DNA from: JBJMQS01 sp045802605
GTDB lineage: Bacteria; Planctomycetota; Planctomycetia; Gemmatales; Gemmataceae
NCBI GenBank assembly: GCA_045802605.1
Contig: JBJMQS010000066.1
Span: 1-64,000, forward strand
DNA: 64,000 nucleotides
Direction: 5' to 3'
Below the pieces are notes generated by a model. The model worked only from the letters and a program-made list of their open reading frames with translations, made no database searches and was not told the origin of the DNA. Positions 33,972-43,496 of this stretch are shown piece by piece. The position numbers and the translations under genes are program-made. The stretch's first letter is position 1. Each line of letters opens with the position of its first letter.

Positions 33972-35882
33972 ATGATTCCTCATCGACCGTTGCGTCGCGG
34001 CATCCGCGCGCCATTGCGGCTAGAACTTCTCGAATCTCGACTCGCACCATCTTCCACGCAGTTCGCCGTAATTGGTGATTATGGCATCGCAGGGACTGGC
34101 GAATCGAAAGTTGCCACATTGGTCAAGGGCTGGAGCCCGGACCTCATCGTTACGGTCGGCGACAACAACTACGAGGTCGGCGCGGCGAAGACCATCGATG
34201 CCAATGTCGGTCAGTATTACCACGATTACATCGGTAACTACTCCGGTAAATATGGTCCAGGCTCAGCGACCAACCGCTTCTTCCCGACGCTCGGCACCCA
34301 CGATTGGGAAACCAGAAGCGGTACCCCTGCCCTGCCCACCCCTTACCTGAATTACTTCACCTTGCCTGGCAACGAGCGTTATTACACTTTCACCAAGGGA
34401 CCAGTGCAGTTCTTCTGTCTCGACAGCGGTGACGGCACGGGTACCAACACCGACAATTTCGATCCCGATGGAGCCAGCAGCAACTCGGTGCAGGCTCAAT
34501 GGCTGCACAGCCAATTAAGTGCCTCCACAGCCCAGTGGAAGCTGGTCTTCTTTCACCACCCACCTTTCTCTTCGGGATATTTCGGCAGCACACCCATGAT
34601 GCAATGGCCATTCCAGGCCTGGGGCGCCACCGCAGTATTCTCAGGCCATGACCACGACTACGAACGAATTAACGTGGGCGGGATGACGTATTTCGTCAAC
34701 GGAGTGGGCGGCGAGAGCTACAACGCATTCACAAGCGCGCCGGTAGCCGGCAGTCAGGTCCGATATGGCAGCAGCTGGGGTGCAATGCACGTCAATGCAA
34801 GTGATACACAGATCCAGTTCCAGTTTGTTGCCGTGACCGGGGCAGTCATCGACACCTATACGATGCAAGCCACCAATGCTCTGCCGACCGTCTCTATCAG
34901 CGCCACAGACTTAACGGCATCCGAGTCGGGCACAGATACTGGCCAATTCACCATCACGCGAACCGGCAGCACAACGTCGGCGCTGACGGTGAATTTAACG
35001 AATACTGGCACCGCCACCAATGGCATCGATTACAACTCGATTCCGAACACCATAACTATTCCGGTTGGATCGTCCTCCACCACAATTACGATCACCCCGA
35101 TTGACGATTCGCTTGTCGAAAGCAGTGAATCGGTCATCCTCACTGTGACAGCCGGCACTGGCTACGCGGTTGGATCTGCGAATAGCGGAACGGTCACGAT
35201 CCTCGATAACGATAGCTCTACCTCACCTTCGACGCTAGTCCCGGCCGGCTCGGTCTGGAAGTACCTGGATAATGGGACGAACCAAGGCACTGCGTGGCAA
35301 GCGAGCGCCTTTGCTGACGGCACGTGGAAGTCTGGAGCGGCCGAGCTTGGCTACGGCGATGGCGACGAAGCCACAGTCGTGAGCTATGGGCCAAACGCGG
35401 CCAACAAGTACATCACCACTTATTTTCGAAAAGCGTTCACGGTCAGTGATGCTTCGATGATCTCCGCACTTCAACTTAAGTTGATCCGCGACGACGGAGC
35501 CGTCGTATATCTAAACGGCAACGAAGTATTCCGCAGTAATATGAACCCGGGAATTCCCACCTATACGAGTCTGGCGCCTTTATCCTTAGGCGCGCCAGAT
35601 GAATCCACTTGGGTCCAAACGACCATCGGCCTGACTGGCTTGATTTCCGGAACCAACGTTTTGGCCGTGGAGATTCACCAAGCGAGCCCCGATAGCTCCG
35701 ATATCAGCTTCAACCTGGAACTCGACGCAACGATCAATAACACCGCCGCACTCAAAGTCGCGGCCAGCACCACTACATCAACGCCCCCGCCAAACAGCAA
35801 CCAGGGCTCAAATAGCTTGCTGTTGAACCTGTTAAGTGCTGGTAATGTGACGACACAAAAAAGTCCGTTTTACTTTTCGTGA
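33972..35882 (+). CDS. secreted metallophosphoesterase with Calx-beta domain
   Basis: 636 residues. N-terminus is basic, then LRLELLESRLAPSS (planctomycete export-associated motif) with no hydrophobic signal segment. Residues ~30-300 are a calcineurin-like phosphoesterase close to purple/tartrate-resistant acid phosphatases: GDYG, GDNNYE, GTHDW, FFHHPPF and SGHDHDYER. The third motif, normally G-N-H-D, is G-T-H-D here. A Calx-beta domain (~305-415: VSISATDLTASESGTDTGQF, GTVTILDND) and a jelly-roll-like region (~425-600: LGYGDGDEATVVSYGPN, LIRDDGAVVYLNGNEVFRSN, GTNVLAVEIHQ) follow. Probably cleaves phosphate esters outside the cytoplasm. Its first 330 residues are a close paralogue of the protein at 43497-45986. 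The 3' end overlaps the RND gene by 13 nt. Confidence 0.88.
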   Translation: MIPHRPLRRGIRAPLRLELLESRLAPSSTQFAVIGDYGIAGTGESKVATLVKGWSPDLIVTVGDNNYEVGAAKTIDANVGQYYHDYIGNYSGKYGPGSATNRFFPTLGTHDWETRSGTPALPTPYLNYFTLPGNERYYTFTKGPVQFFCLDSGDGTGTNTDNFDPDGASSNSVQAQWLHSQLSASTAQWKLVFFHHPPFSSGYFGSTPMMQWPFQAWGATAVFSGHDHDYERINVGGMTYFVNGVGGESYNAFTSAPVAGSQVRYGSSWGAMHVNASDTQIQFQFVAVTGAVIDTYTMQATNALPTVSISATDLTASESGTDTGQFTITRTGSTTSALTVNLTNTGTATNGIDYNSIPNTITIPVGSSSTTITITPIDDSLVESSESVILTVTAGTGYAVGSANSGTVTILDNDSSTSPSTLVPAGSVWKYLDNGTNQGTAWQASAFADGTWKSGAAELGYGDGDEATVVSYGPNAANKYITTYFRKAFTVSDASMISALQLKLIRDDGAVVYLNGNEVFRSNMNPGIPTYTSLAPLSLGAPDESTWVQTTIGLTGLISGTNVLAVEIHQASPDSSDISFNLELDATINNTAALKVAASTTTSTPPPNSNQGSNSLLLNLLSAGNVTTQKSPFYFS

Positions 35883-38800
35883 AACGAAGAAGCGGTCTGC
35901 ACAGTTTCTTTATCGAACAGAGTCGGCAACTGCGGCGGACCGGCGTGCCGCGCGTGCGGCTTTTCCACCTTCCGTGACGACATGCGTTCGACCAGCCAAC
36001 GAACTGAGTAATAAAACACAGGCGTAAAAAATAGTCCAAAGGCCGTGACGCCAAGCATGCCGCTAAACACCGCGATACCGAGTGAGCGCCGCATTTCCGA
36101 GCCCGCGCCCGTCGCGTGAGCGAGTGGCAGCACGCCAAGAATAAACGCGAAAGACGTCATCAAAATAGGCCGCAAGCGAAGACGGCAGGCTTCCACGATG
36201 GCATCGATGCGGTTTTTCCCCGCGTCTTCTTGTTGCTTGGCAAATTCAACGATCAAGATGGCATTCTTGCTCGCAAGACCAATCAGTACCACGTTGCCGA
36301 TCTGAACGAAGATGTTGTTGTCCATGCCCATGAGCCAGACGCCAGCAATCGCCGCTGAGAGGCACATCGGCACGATGAGGATGATCGCGGTCGGCAGCGA
36401 CCAGCTTTCGTATTGGGCCGCGAGCACCATGTAGACGAACAACACACCCAGCGGGAATGCAAGGATGGCCCAAATGTTCTTTGACGATTGCTCTTCTTGG
36501 AGCGTCAACTCGGTTGCCTTAACTTGAAACGATCGCGGATCGAGTTCTTTCGCCGCGATCTGCCGAATCAGGTTCAAACCCTGCAGACTCGTCGTGCCTG
36601 GAAGTGTCTGCCCATTGATGTCGGCAGCGTAATAAAGCTGATAACGGTTCACCACGGCTGGGCCGGTCACTTCTTTGACTTCCAGTACCGAGGCCAATGG
36701 CACCATCTTGCCGTCAGCATTGCGCACTTTCAGTCGGCCAATGTCTTCGACCTTGTCGCGAAACGCAGCGTCGGCTTGGACGGTGACCTGCCAATTGCGC
36801 CCCTCAAACGTGAAATCGTTTGCATATCCCCCGCCGAGATAAGATTGCAGTGCATCGAAAACATCCGACAGCGCTACCCGAGCGGTCTTGGCTTTGGTCC
36901 GATCAACTTCAAGGAAGAGTTGCGGTTGCCCAACGCGGAAAGTGCTGAAGACCCCCGCAAGCCCCGGCTGTCCCATCGCCGAGCGGCCGAGATTGTCCGC
37001 AGCGCCTTGCAGTGATTCCAGCCCGCGATTGCCAACATCCAACAACATAACCTTGAAACCACCGGTGTTGCCGACACCTTCGACCGGCGGTGCGTTGAAG
37101 GCCATGACAATTCCGTCTTTGATGGTCCCTAACTGCGCCTGCAACTGTCCGAGAATTGCTTGGGCCGAGCGTGAGGGATCATCTTTGCGGATCTCGAACG
37201 GCTCCAGCGTTAGAAACATTGCGGCAGCGTTCGAAAGGTTCAAACCATTCAGGAATGAGAATCCAGGGATATTGATCGTGTGGGTGACCCCCGGGATTTT
37301 GCTGGCGATCTTCTCCACCCTATTCATGACTTCGGTCGTGCGGTCAAGGCTTGCACCATCCGGCAACTGCGCGACGCAGACGAGATAGCCTTTGTCTTGT
37401 TGCGGGATGAAGCCACGGGGCACATGCATAAACGCCCAATAGGTAGCTGCCATCAGCGCGACGTAGACTCCCAACATCACAGGACTGAAGCGTACGAGTC
37501 GGCGCACGGTGCCGGCATAAAACTGCGTAAACTTGTCAAAGCCAAAATTGAAGCCGTGGAAGAACGCGGCGAGCACCCGATTGAGAAGCCCCGCCAATAC
37601 AACTCCGACACCGGCACCAACAATAAAGAGAAAGGCCCGCAGGAAATTCACATCCTGCCCAAGGATCGTGATATTCCAGGCCCGCGCATCGAACCGCGCT
37701 GCCAGCAGCCATACTGCAAGCCCGCCGAAAACTAATGCGTAGCCCCATCGCGGCAGAGGCTCCCGCGCTCCGTGCTCTCGGCCCATGATCTGCACAGCTC
37801 GCGACGGTGTCATGGTCAGTGCATTGATCGCCGAGATGATCGTGCTTCCGGCAATCGTGAGCGCGAATTGTCGATAGAACTGGCCGCTCAAGCCCGGAAT
37901 GAATGCCGTCGGAATGAACACGCTCGAGAGCACCAGCGTGATCGCAATGACCGGCCCCGTTATTTCAGCCATTGCGCGGATCGTCGCTTCACGGGGTGCC
38001 AGGCCACGTGCAATCCAACGCTCAATGTTTTCGAGTACCACAATGGCATCATCGACAACGATGCCGATGGCGAGCACCATTCCAAAAAGCGTGAGGTTGT
38101 TGATGGTAAAACCTAAGGCGGCCATGACAGCAAAAGTGCCGATGAGCGAGACGGGTACATCGATCATGGGCAGGATCGTGCCTTTCCAATCCTGCAAAAA
38201 CACCAAGACCACGAGCGCGACGAGCAAGAATGCTTCGATAACAGTACGGTACACCGAGTCAATCGATTCATCGATGAACATGGTCGTGTCGTAAACGATG
38301 CCATAATCCACGCCAGCCGGGAAACGCGTCTTGAGCTCTTTCATCCGGCTACGAAGCGCGGTGGCTGCGGCGAGAGCATTGCTGCCAGGCCTTTGGAAGA
38401 CCGCAACACCCACGGAAGGCGACCCATCCAAATAACTATCCATGTCATAATTGCGTGCGCCTCGCTCGATTCGAGCAACCTCGCGCAGGTGCGTTACCTG
38501 GCCGGCAGTGCCGGTCTTCACGATGACTTGACCGAACTCCTCGGGATCAACCAACCGGCCTCGCGCATTGACCGCGTACTGGAAATTCTGACCCGTGGTG
38601 ATGGGAGGTTGACCAATACGACCAGCGGCAACTTGCAGATTCTGCTCGCGGAGTGCCGCCGTCACGTCTGCGGGGGTCAATTGCCGCGCTGCGAGCTTTT
38701 CGGGATCGAGCCAAATCCGCATCGAGTACTCGCGGGCGCCGAAAATCACGACGTTGCCTGCGCCATCGACGCGAGCTAGCTCGTCTTTGATATTCAAGGT

Positions 38801-39277
38801 CGCGTAGTTTGAGAGAAAGAGTTGGTCACGCGATTGGTCCGGCGAGATCATGTTGACCACAAGCAAGAAATTCGGTGACTGCTTGTTGATCGTGATCCCT
38901 TGCCGGCGAACTTCTTCGGGCAGGCGTGGCGTCGCCAGGGCCACGCGGTTTTGCACGAGCACTTGCGCTTGATCGAGATCGGTACCCAGTTCAAAAGTAA
39001 TGACGAGGTTCAAAGTCCCGTCGTTACCAGCGGAGGACGACATGTAGAGCATTCGCTCGACGCCGTTGATTTCGACCTCAAGCGGAGTAGCGACAGTCTC
39101 GGCGACAATCCGGGCGCTCGCCCCGGGATAGGCGGCCGAGACGGAAATTGTCGGCGGTGCAATCTCGGGATACTGCGCAACGGGCAGACTAATGAACGCC
39201 ACCGCGCCGATCACCACGATGACCAGAGATACCACCGTCGCGAAGACGGGTCGATCAATGAAGAATCGTGCGAACAT
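35870..39277 (-). CDS. RND efflux pump inner-membrane subunit (HAE1/AcrB family)
   Basis: 1,135 residues. Proton-driven export of hydrophobic compounds, with the adaptor gene 9 nt upstream in an operon. The N-terminus MFARFFIDRPVFATVVSLVI is characteristic of AcrB/MexB-type pumps. The proton-relay Asp pair is in GIVVDDAIVVLENIERW (~405) and the partner Lys in GLASKNAILIVEFAK (~1005). Porter-domain motifs such as AYPGASARIVAETVATPLE are intact. It is about 85 residues longer than AcrB; the excess lies in the loop between TM6 and TM7 (~500-590) and contains two hydrophobic stretches (YALVFGGLAVWLLA, FLFIVGAGVGVVLAGLL). No outer-membrane channel gene is adjacent. The C-terminus overlaps the convergent metallophosphoesterase gene. 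Confidence 0.95.
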   Translation of the reverse strand: MFARFFIDRPVFATVVSLVIVVIGAVAFISLPVAQYPEIAPPTISVSAAYPGASARIVAETVATPLEVEINGVERMLYMSSSAGNDGTLNLVITFELGTDLDQAQVLVQNRVALATPRLPEEVRRQGITINKQSPNFLLVVNMISPDQSRDQLFLSNYATLNIKDELARVDGAGNVVIFGAREYSMRIWLDPEKLAARQLTPADVTAALREQNLQVAAGRIGQPPITTGQNFQYAVNARGRLVDPEEFGQVIVKTGTAGQVTHLREVARIERGARNYDMDSYLDGSPSVGVAVFQRPGSNALAAATALRSRMKELKTRFPAGVDYGIVYDTTMFIDESIDSVYRTVIEAFLLVALVVLVFLQDWKGTILPMIDVPVSLIGTFAVMAALGFTINNLTLFGMVLAIGIVVDDAIVVLENIERWIARGLAPREATIRAMAEITGPVIAITLVLSSVFIPTAFIPGLSGQFYRQFALTIAGSTIISAINALTMTPSRAVQIMGREHGAREPLPRWGYALVFGGLAVWLLAARFDARAWNITILGQDVNFLRAFLFIVGAGVGVVLAGLLNRVLAAFFHGFNFGFDKFTQFYAGTVRRLVRFSPVMLGVYVALMAATYWAFMHVPRGFIPQQDKGYLVCVAQLPDGASLDRTTEVMNRVEKIASKIPGVTHTINIPGFSFLNGLNLSNAAAMFLTLEPFEIRKDDPSRSAQAILGQLQAQLGTIKDGIVMAFNAPPVEGVGNTGGFKVMLLDVGNRGLESLQGAADNLGRSAMGQPGLAGVFSTFRVGQPQLFLEVDRTKAKTARVALSDVFDALQSYLGGGYANDFTFEGRNWQVTVQADAAFRDKVEDIGRLKVRNADGKMVPLASVLEVKEVTGPAVVNRYQLYYAADINGQTLPGTTSLQGLNLIRQIAAKELDPRSFQVKATELTLQEEQSSKNIWAILAFPLGVLFVYMVLAAQYESWSLPTAIILIVPMCLSAAIAGVWLMGMDNNIFVQIGNVVLIGLASKNAILIVEFAKQQEDAGKNRIDAIVEACRLRLRPILMTSFAFILGVLPLAHATGAGSEMRRSLGIAVFSGMLGVTAFGLFFTPVFYYSVRWLVERMSSRKVEKPHARHAGPPQLPTLFDKETVQTASSFHEK

Positions 39278-39286
39278 TTGGCTCTT

Positions 39287-40432
39287 TCACGAAGTTGGTG
39301 CGGTCATTGGAGCCGTCACTGGCACCACGGGGGCCCCGGGCATCAAGCGTTGCAAATTGCCCACTGCGATTCGGTCGCTCGCCTGGAGGCCACTGCGAAC
39401 GTGGCGCAAGCCATTGCTGACGAGGCGACCCAACTGCACCGGACGCTCTTCGACAATGTTCTTGTCGTTGATGACGTAAAGGACTTTGCTGCCTTGATTG
39501 GTGACGACGGCGCGATCGCTTACGACAAGTCCCTGGTAGGGTTGCGAAAAAGCGATTCGCACCCGGGCAAACATGCCATCCGCAAACAGTCGGCTCTGCG
39601 GGTTCGCCACAATCGCGCGGAATGTCTGCGTGCCGGTACTCTGCTCCACTCGTTCGGGCGTGAAATCGACGATGCCTTTGTGCGGATACCCAGTTTCGTC
39701 AAAGAGGCCGACATCCACCGACAAGCCGTCGCGTGCCCTCGATTGCCCCGGCGTCATGTGTAATCGCCGATAGCGCAACACGTCGCGCTCGGGAACGTCA
39801 AAGTTGACATAGACCGAATCGACTGACACAAGCTCTGTGAGTATTGTCGCCTGAGACGGCATCGAGCCTTGCACAAGATTACCGACGGTGACCATTTGCC
39901 AGCCGACGCGGCCATCGACCGGAGCGCGGACTTCGCAGAAATCGAGATTCAGCTTAGCCTGCTCGACGCTGGCTTTCGCCGCGGCCACGGAAGCTCTCGC
40001 TTCCGCAAGATCGCCGGTCACTTTGTCCAACTCTTCCGCCGTGCCCGCGCCGGATTGATTGAGCCTCTCGACACGTGTGAAGTCCTTCGAGAGCCTTGTG
40101 ACACGAGCTTCGGCCTGCGCAAGCTGGCCATTGGCGCTTTCGAACGCCGCTTGGTACTGTCGACGATCGATCACAACCAGGACGTCATTCTTCTTCACCA
40201 GTTGTCCGGGCGTAAACCGAATCTCGGCGAGATAGCCGTCAACGCGGGCCATCACATTGACCCGTTCAATGGCCGTGACTTTACCGGTGTACTCTTCGAA
40301 ATCGAGCACCTCGTGCATGACCGGATTGGCCACCGGCACCTCGAGTGGCGGCATCTGGAACGCCTGCGGTTGAGCACCCGGCTGACAGCCCGCGAGCGAC
40401 AATAGTATTACTGGAGTAAAAACGCGATTCAT
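39287..40432 (-). CDS. RND efflux periplasmic adaptor lipoprotein (AcrA/MexA family)
   Basis: 381 residues from the ATG at 40432, chosen because it yields a lipoprotein signal peptide (MNRVFTPVILLSLAGC, lipobox L-A-G-C, Cys16); an in-frame extension to 40492 would bury it. Domains: lipoyl/barrel-sandwich half (RVNVMARVDGYLAEIRFTPG, DVLVVIDRRQYQAAFES), helical hairpin (~95-170, GQLAQAEARVTRLSKDFTRV, EARASVAAAKASVEQAKLNL), second lipoyl half (VRAPVDGRVGWQMVTVGNLV), beta-barrel and membrane-proximal domain (YQGLVVSDRAVVTNQGSKVL). It bridges the pump to an outer-membrane channel. First gene of a two-gene operon with the pump. Confidence 0.93.
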   Translation of the reverse strand: MNRVFTPVILLSLAGCQPGAQPQAFQMPPLEVPVANPVMHEVLDFEEYTGKVTAIERVNVMARVDGYLAEIRFTPGQLVKKNDVLVVIDRRQYQAAFESANGQLAQAEARVTRLSKDFTRVERLNQSGAGTAEELDKVTGDLAEARASVAAAKASVEQAKLNLDFCEVRAPVDGRVGWQMVTVGNLVQGSMPSQATILTELVSVDSVYVNFDVPERDVLRYRRLHMTPGQSRARDGLSVDVGLFDETGYPHKGIVDFTPERVEQSTGTQTFRAIVANPQSRLFADGMFARVRIAFSQPYQGLVVSDRAVVTNQGSKVLYVINDKNIVEERPVQLGRLVSNGLRHVRSGLQASDRIAVGNLQRLMPGAPVVPVTAPMTAPTS

Positions 40433-40611
40433 ATGTGGGTTCCCAGGGAAAACGTAGTTTATCAAATGCCGGTTGAGGCGGAATGAGAGCAAGAAATTCG
40501 ACCTTGCTCACCTAGAAAACCCGCTAAGGCAGCTTTCATTGATTCCGGGGCCGCGACTCTGAGTTGAACGGCTAGCTCAACGCCGCTGGGACCTCAGCGC
40601 CTAAGGAAAAG

Positions 40612-43317
40612 CTATATCACACCGGCGATTCGATCGCGAAACGCCAGGTAGTCTGATTGATCGACCGCATTGTCATTGTTGAAGTCGAAAATCGGATCGG
40701 ATGTGCCGATCGAATTACGGAAGACCAAATAATCTGTCTGGTCCACGGTTGCGTCGCCGTTGGCGTCGCCGAAGAAACGGTGGAAGTCGTACTGGTAGTC
40801 AGTCGTCAGATGCTGACCCGCGCTGTTTGTAATTTCTTGGGCGGGCATGTGGAATTGATACCGGCCATCGGCGAGCTGCAAGAAACTGAATACCGCGACC
40901 GTTTGCGTGGGCGTGCTCAATGACGTGCTGAGGGTATAGCTCATGCTGCCGGCGGGGCCACTGATTGTGAATGCTCCGCTTGTCAATGACACAAGCTGAT
41001 TAAACGTCACTTGCAGACTCGTCACCTGCGATCGTTGAGCAGAGCCGTCGTTCACTTGGATGGCACTCACGGCCGGCGCAATTGCGGTGCGGCCTTCCAT
41101 CAATCCACCACCGAAGCTCGTGACCCAAACATCAGTGGAATCATTCGGGTTAAAGAACACCCGCGTCGGCTGGCGGAATGGATAAGACGTTACTTGCGTG
41201 AAGATCGGGCTCGTCGCGTGAAGATTCGAGGTATACCAGAGGCCCTGAGTCTCAGTGGTGAGATATGCAATGTCGTTATTGACCGGATCAATTGTGAGCG
41301 ACGCCACGCGGTCCAGGGAATTAATCTTTGTCCAACTCGCGCCCCGATTCGTCGTCTTGTACAGGCCACCTTTGTTATTCGGTGCGCCGCCCCAGCCGCT
41401 AAAGACTTCGACAAACCAAGTGTTCTGCGATGCATCGGCAGGATCGACCACGACGTCCCACGTCCAATAATGCATGCCCGGATCGGAGCGGTCGAGCCAG
41501 GTGCTGCCACCGTCGGTGCTGACAAATACCCCGGAACTATCAGTGAATGCGCCCGCTGAGTTTCGCCGCCCCGAGTAACTGGCGACGAGCGTACCGTCGT
41601 TCAGAACAAGGACATTGAACGGATGGCCTTCCGTTCGCGTGGGATTAGTGAGCTGCGTCCATGTCGAACTGCTGCCGAGGTTAATGTTGCTCGATACGAA
41701 GATGCCGCCGGCCGTATTGTTGACGACACTGGCATACATGCGATTGGCGTTGTTCGGATCAGGGGCGACCCACACCACCGGGTCGGCAAATGTGTGCAGC
41801 GTCTGCCAAGTCGCTCCGTTATTGGTCGAAAATAGCACGTGCCCAGTGCCCGAGTTAATGGTGGCGTCCGTCAGACGCGTGCTCTCATACATGTCATGAA
41901 TGGTGGACGTAGCTGCGTACAGTGTGCCATTTGCGGCACGAAATGACCGATACATGCTGTTGTCGTTGTGGCCGGTGTAGCCGAAGCCCCACGTCTGGCC
42001 GCCATCTGTACTGCGCTGGCCCTTCACGTCGGAATTGCCAAGGATCATTGTGCTCGGGCTCGCCCATGTCAGGCTCCAACTCGTTGTGTTGTCCAGGCCG
42101 CTGTCGTGATAGCCCAATCCAGTTGGAGTCGCGGCGTTCGCGGCATGTCTGTCGGCGGGATCGACGTAAAGCGCCTGCCAACTCGCCGCAGCATCGACGG
42201 AGATATGCGCACCGCCCAAATCTGTAATGACCACTCGCGACGAATTCTGCGGAGCGGCGGCGAGGCCCAATGCGTATTCGCCATAGCCCCAACTGCGATC
42301 GCCGCCCTGCCCCTGCCAGCCGGTGTTGATGTTCTGATTGTTGGTAGTTAGGAAGACGCTGAACCAACTCGCGCCGCCATTTTGTGTTTTGTAGACGATT
42401 GGTGCCCCGGCATCGGAGCCGCCGGCGATGTACGCGGTATTGATGTCGTTGGCCGCCGTGGCGATGAAGAACGGATGCGCACTCGCCACGATGCCGGTTG
42501 TATGCGGCATCCAACTGGCCTGGCCGACGTCGAGCGTATAGACGCTGTGGTAGCCACCATAATCAGCACCGGTAATGCCTGCATACACCTGGCCTGAACC
42601 AAGCGTGACTGCGAAAAGGCGGACGGTGCTGCCGACCTTGCCGCCTGAAAAGGAAACGATCGCTTCGGTCGCCGGAATGCCGCCCACCGATGAAAGCGCA
42701 AAGGTCGAGCCGGCGTCACTCGAAACGTAGAGCCCCTTGTTGGTGCCGATATAAACGTTGTTGCCGTCGAAAAATGCGCCGGCGACATGCACGCCCGTAT
42801 TGTTGTCGCTCGTGCTGAACTTTGCTGCGAATGAGCTTCCGCCATTCGAAGACCAATAGACGGTGTTGTAATCAGACACAAACAGGTGATTCGGGTTCAG
42901 CGGATCGGCGAACAAGTTGTACGCGTTGCCGCCGGTAGGGTCGCCGGCCAGCGGCGTCCAGGTTACGCCGCCGTCGGTTGTCTTGCTCGGCCGGACCAGA
43001 TCGAGACCACTGACGTTGGAGTAGTCCAGGCAATATCGGATGTCGAGATTGGTGGTGTAGCTGACGTGGGCATAGTGGTTGCCCTGGATTTCGGCTTGGT
43101 TGTATGTCGTCCAGCTCGAACCCTGATTGGTCGAATGAAAAAGATTGCTCATGTCCGACGCGATCGTCATGTCGGTGGCATCGGACCAGCCGAAACTCGG
43201 CGCGTAAAGCGCACCGCCACCGCCTGAACCACGGACAGCCCATGAAGTCGGGGCGCTCGGAGTGTCGCGAGATTCCAATGATTCGAGGCGAAGGCGTGAA
43301 TTTTGCTGACGAAACAT
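40612..43317 (-). CDS. secreted BNR beta-propeller protein with dockerin-like C-terminus
   Basis: 901 residues. The N-terminus MFRQQNSRLRLESLESRDTP carries the planctomycete L-E-x-R-x-x-P motif without a hydrophobic signal peptide. Residues ~25-740 hold repeated Asp-box elements (SSNGGSSF, SSDAGSTF, TQNGGASW, STDGGQTW, STNNGATW, STDGGSTW, TTNRGASW), indicating two sortilin-like propellers; this type often binds or cleaves glycans, but no hydrolase residues were identified. Residues ~750-840 are an Ig-like segment starting AQRSQVTSLQVTFNQLV, followed by two EF-hand/dockerin loops (DANGDATVDQTDYLVFRNSI, DFNNDNAVDQSDYLAFRDRI). The same cassette ends the giant protein at 18371-30637. Presumed cell surface or secreted. 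Divergent from the second metallophosphoesterase. Confidence 0.88.
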   Translation of the reverse strand: MFRQQNSRLRLESLESRDTPSAPTSWAVRGSGGGGALYAPSFGWSDATDMTIASDMSNLFHSTNQGSSWTTYNQAEIQGNHYAHVSYTTNLDIRYCLDYSNVSGLDLVRPSKTTDGGVTWTPLAGDPTGGNAYNLFADPLNPNHLFVSDYNTVYWSSNGGSSFAAKFSTSDNNTGVHVAGAFFDGNNVYIGTNKGLYVSSDAGSTFALSSVGGIPATEAIVSFSGGKVGSTVRLFAVTLGSGQVYAGITGADYGGYHSVYTLDVGQASWMPHTTGIVASAHPFFIATAANDINTAYIAGGSDAGAPIVYKTQNGGASWFSVFLTTNNQNINTGWQGQGGDRSWGYGEYALGLAAAPQNSSRVVITDLGGAHISVDAAASWQALYVDPADRHAANAATPTGLGYHDSGLDNTTSWSLTWASPSTMILGNSDVKGQRSTDGGQTWGFGYTGHNDNSMYRSFRAANGTLYAATSTIHDMYESTRLTDATINSGTGHVLFSTNNGATWQTLHTFADPVVWVAPDPNNANRMYASVVNNTAGGIFVSSNINLGSSSTWTQLTNPTRTEGHPFNVLVLNDGTLVASYSGRRNSAGAFTDSSGVFVSTDGGSTWLDRSDPGMHYWTWDVVVDPADASQNTWFVEVFSGWGGAPNNKGGLYKTTNRGASWTKINSLDRVASLTIDPVNNDIAYLTTETQGLWYTSNLHATSPIFTQVTSYPFRQPTRVFFNPNDSTDVWVTSFGGGLMEGRTAIAPAVSAIQVNDGSAQRSQVTSLQVTFNQLVSLTSGAFTISGPAGSMSYTLSTSLSTPTQTVAVFSFLQLADGRYQFHMPAQEITNSAGQHLTTDYQYDFHRFFGDANGDATVDQTDYLVFRNSIGTSDPIFDFNNDNAVDQSDYLAFRDRIAGVI

Positions 43318-43496
43318 GGTCGAAACCCCCGGGCGAGCGGCTTTACGCGGACGGGGATTCCTTTAATGGTAGCACGCCGGCTGCCATCCGGTGGGCTTTG
43401 ATCAAATAAGTTGCCGACACGAGTCTTTGGTTCCATACTTTACTCAGACAGCCTAAACTTCCCACCTTAGACAATAGCACCCAAGAGCCACGCCAA

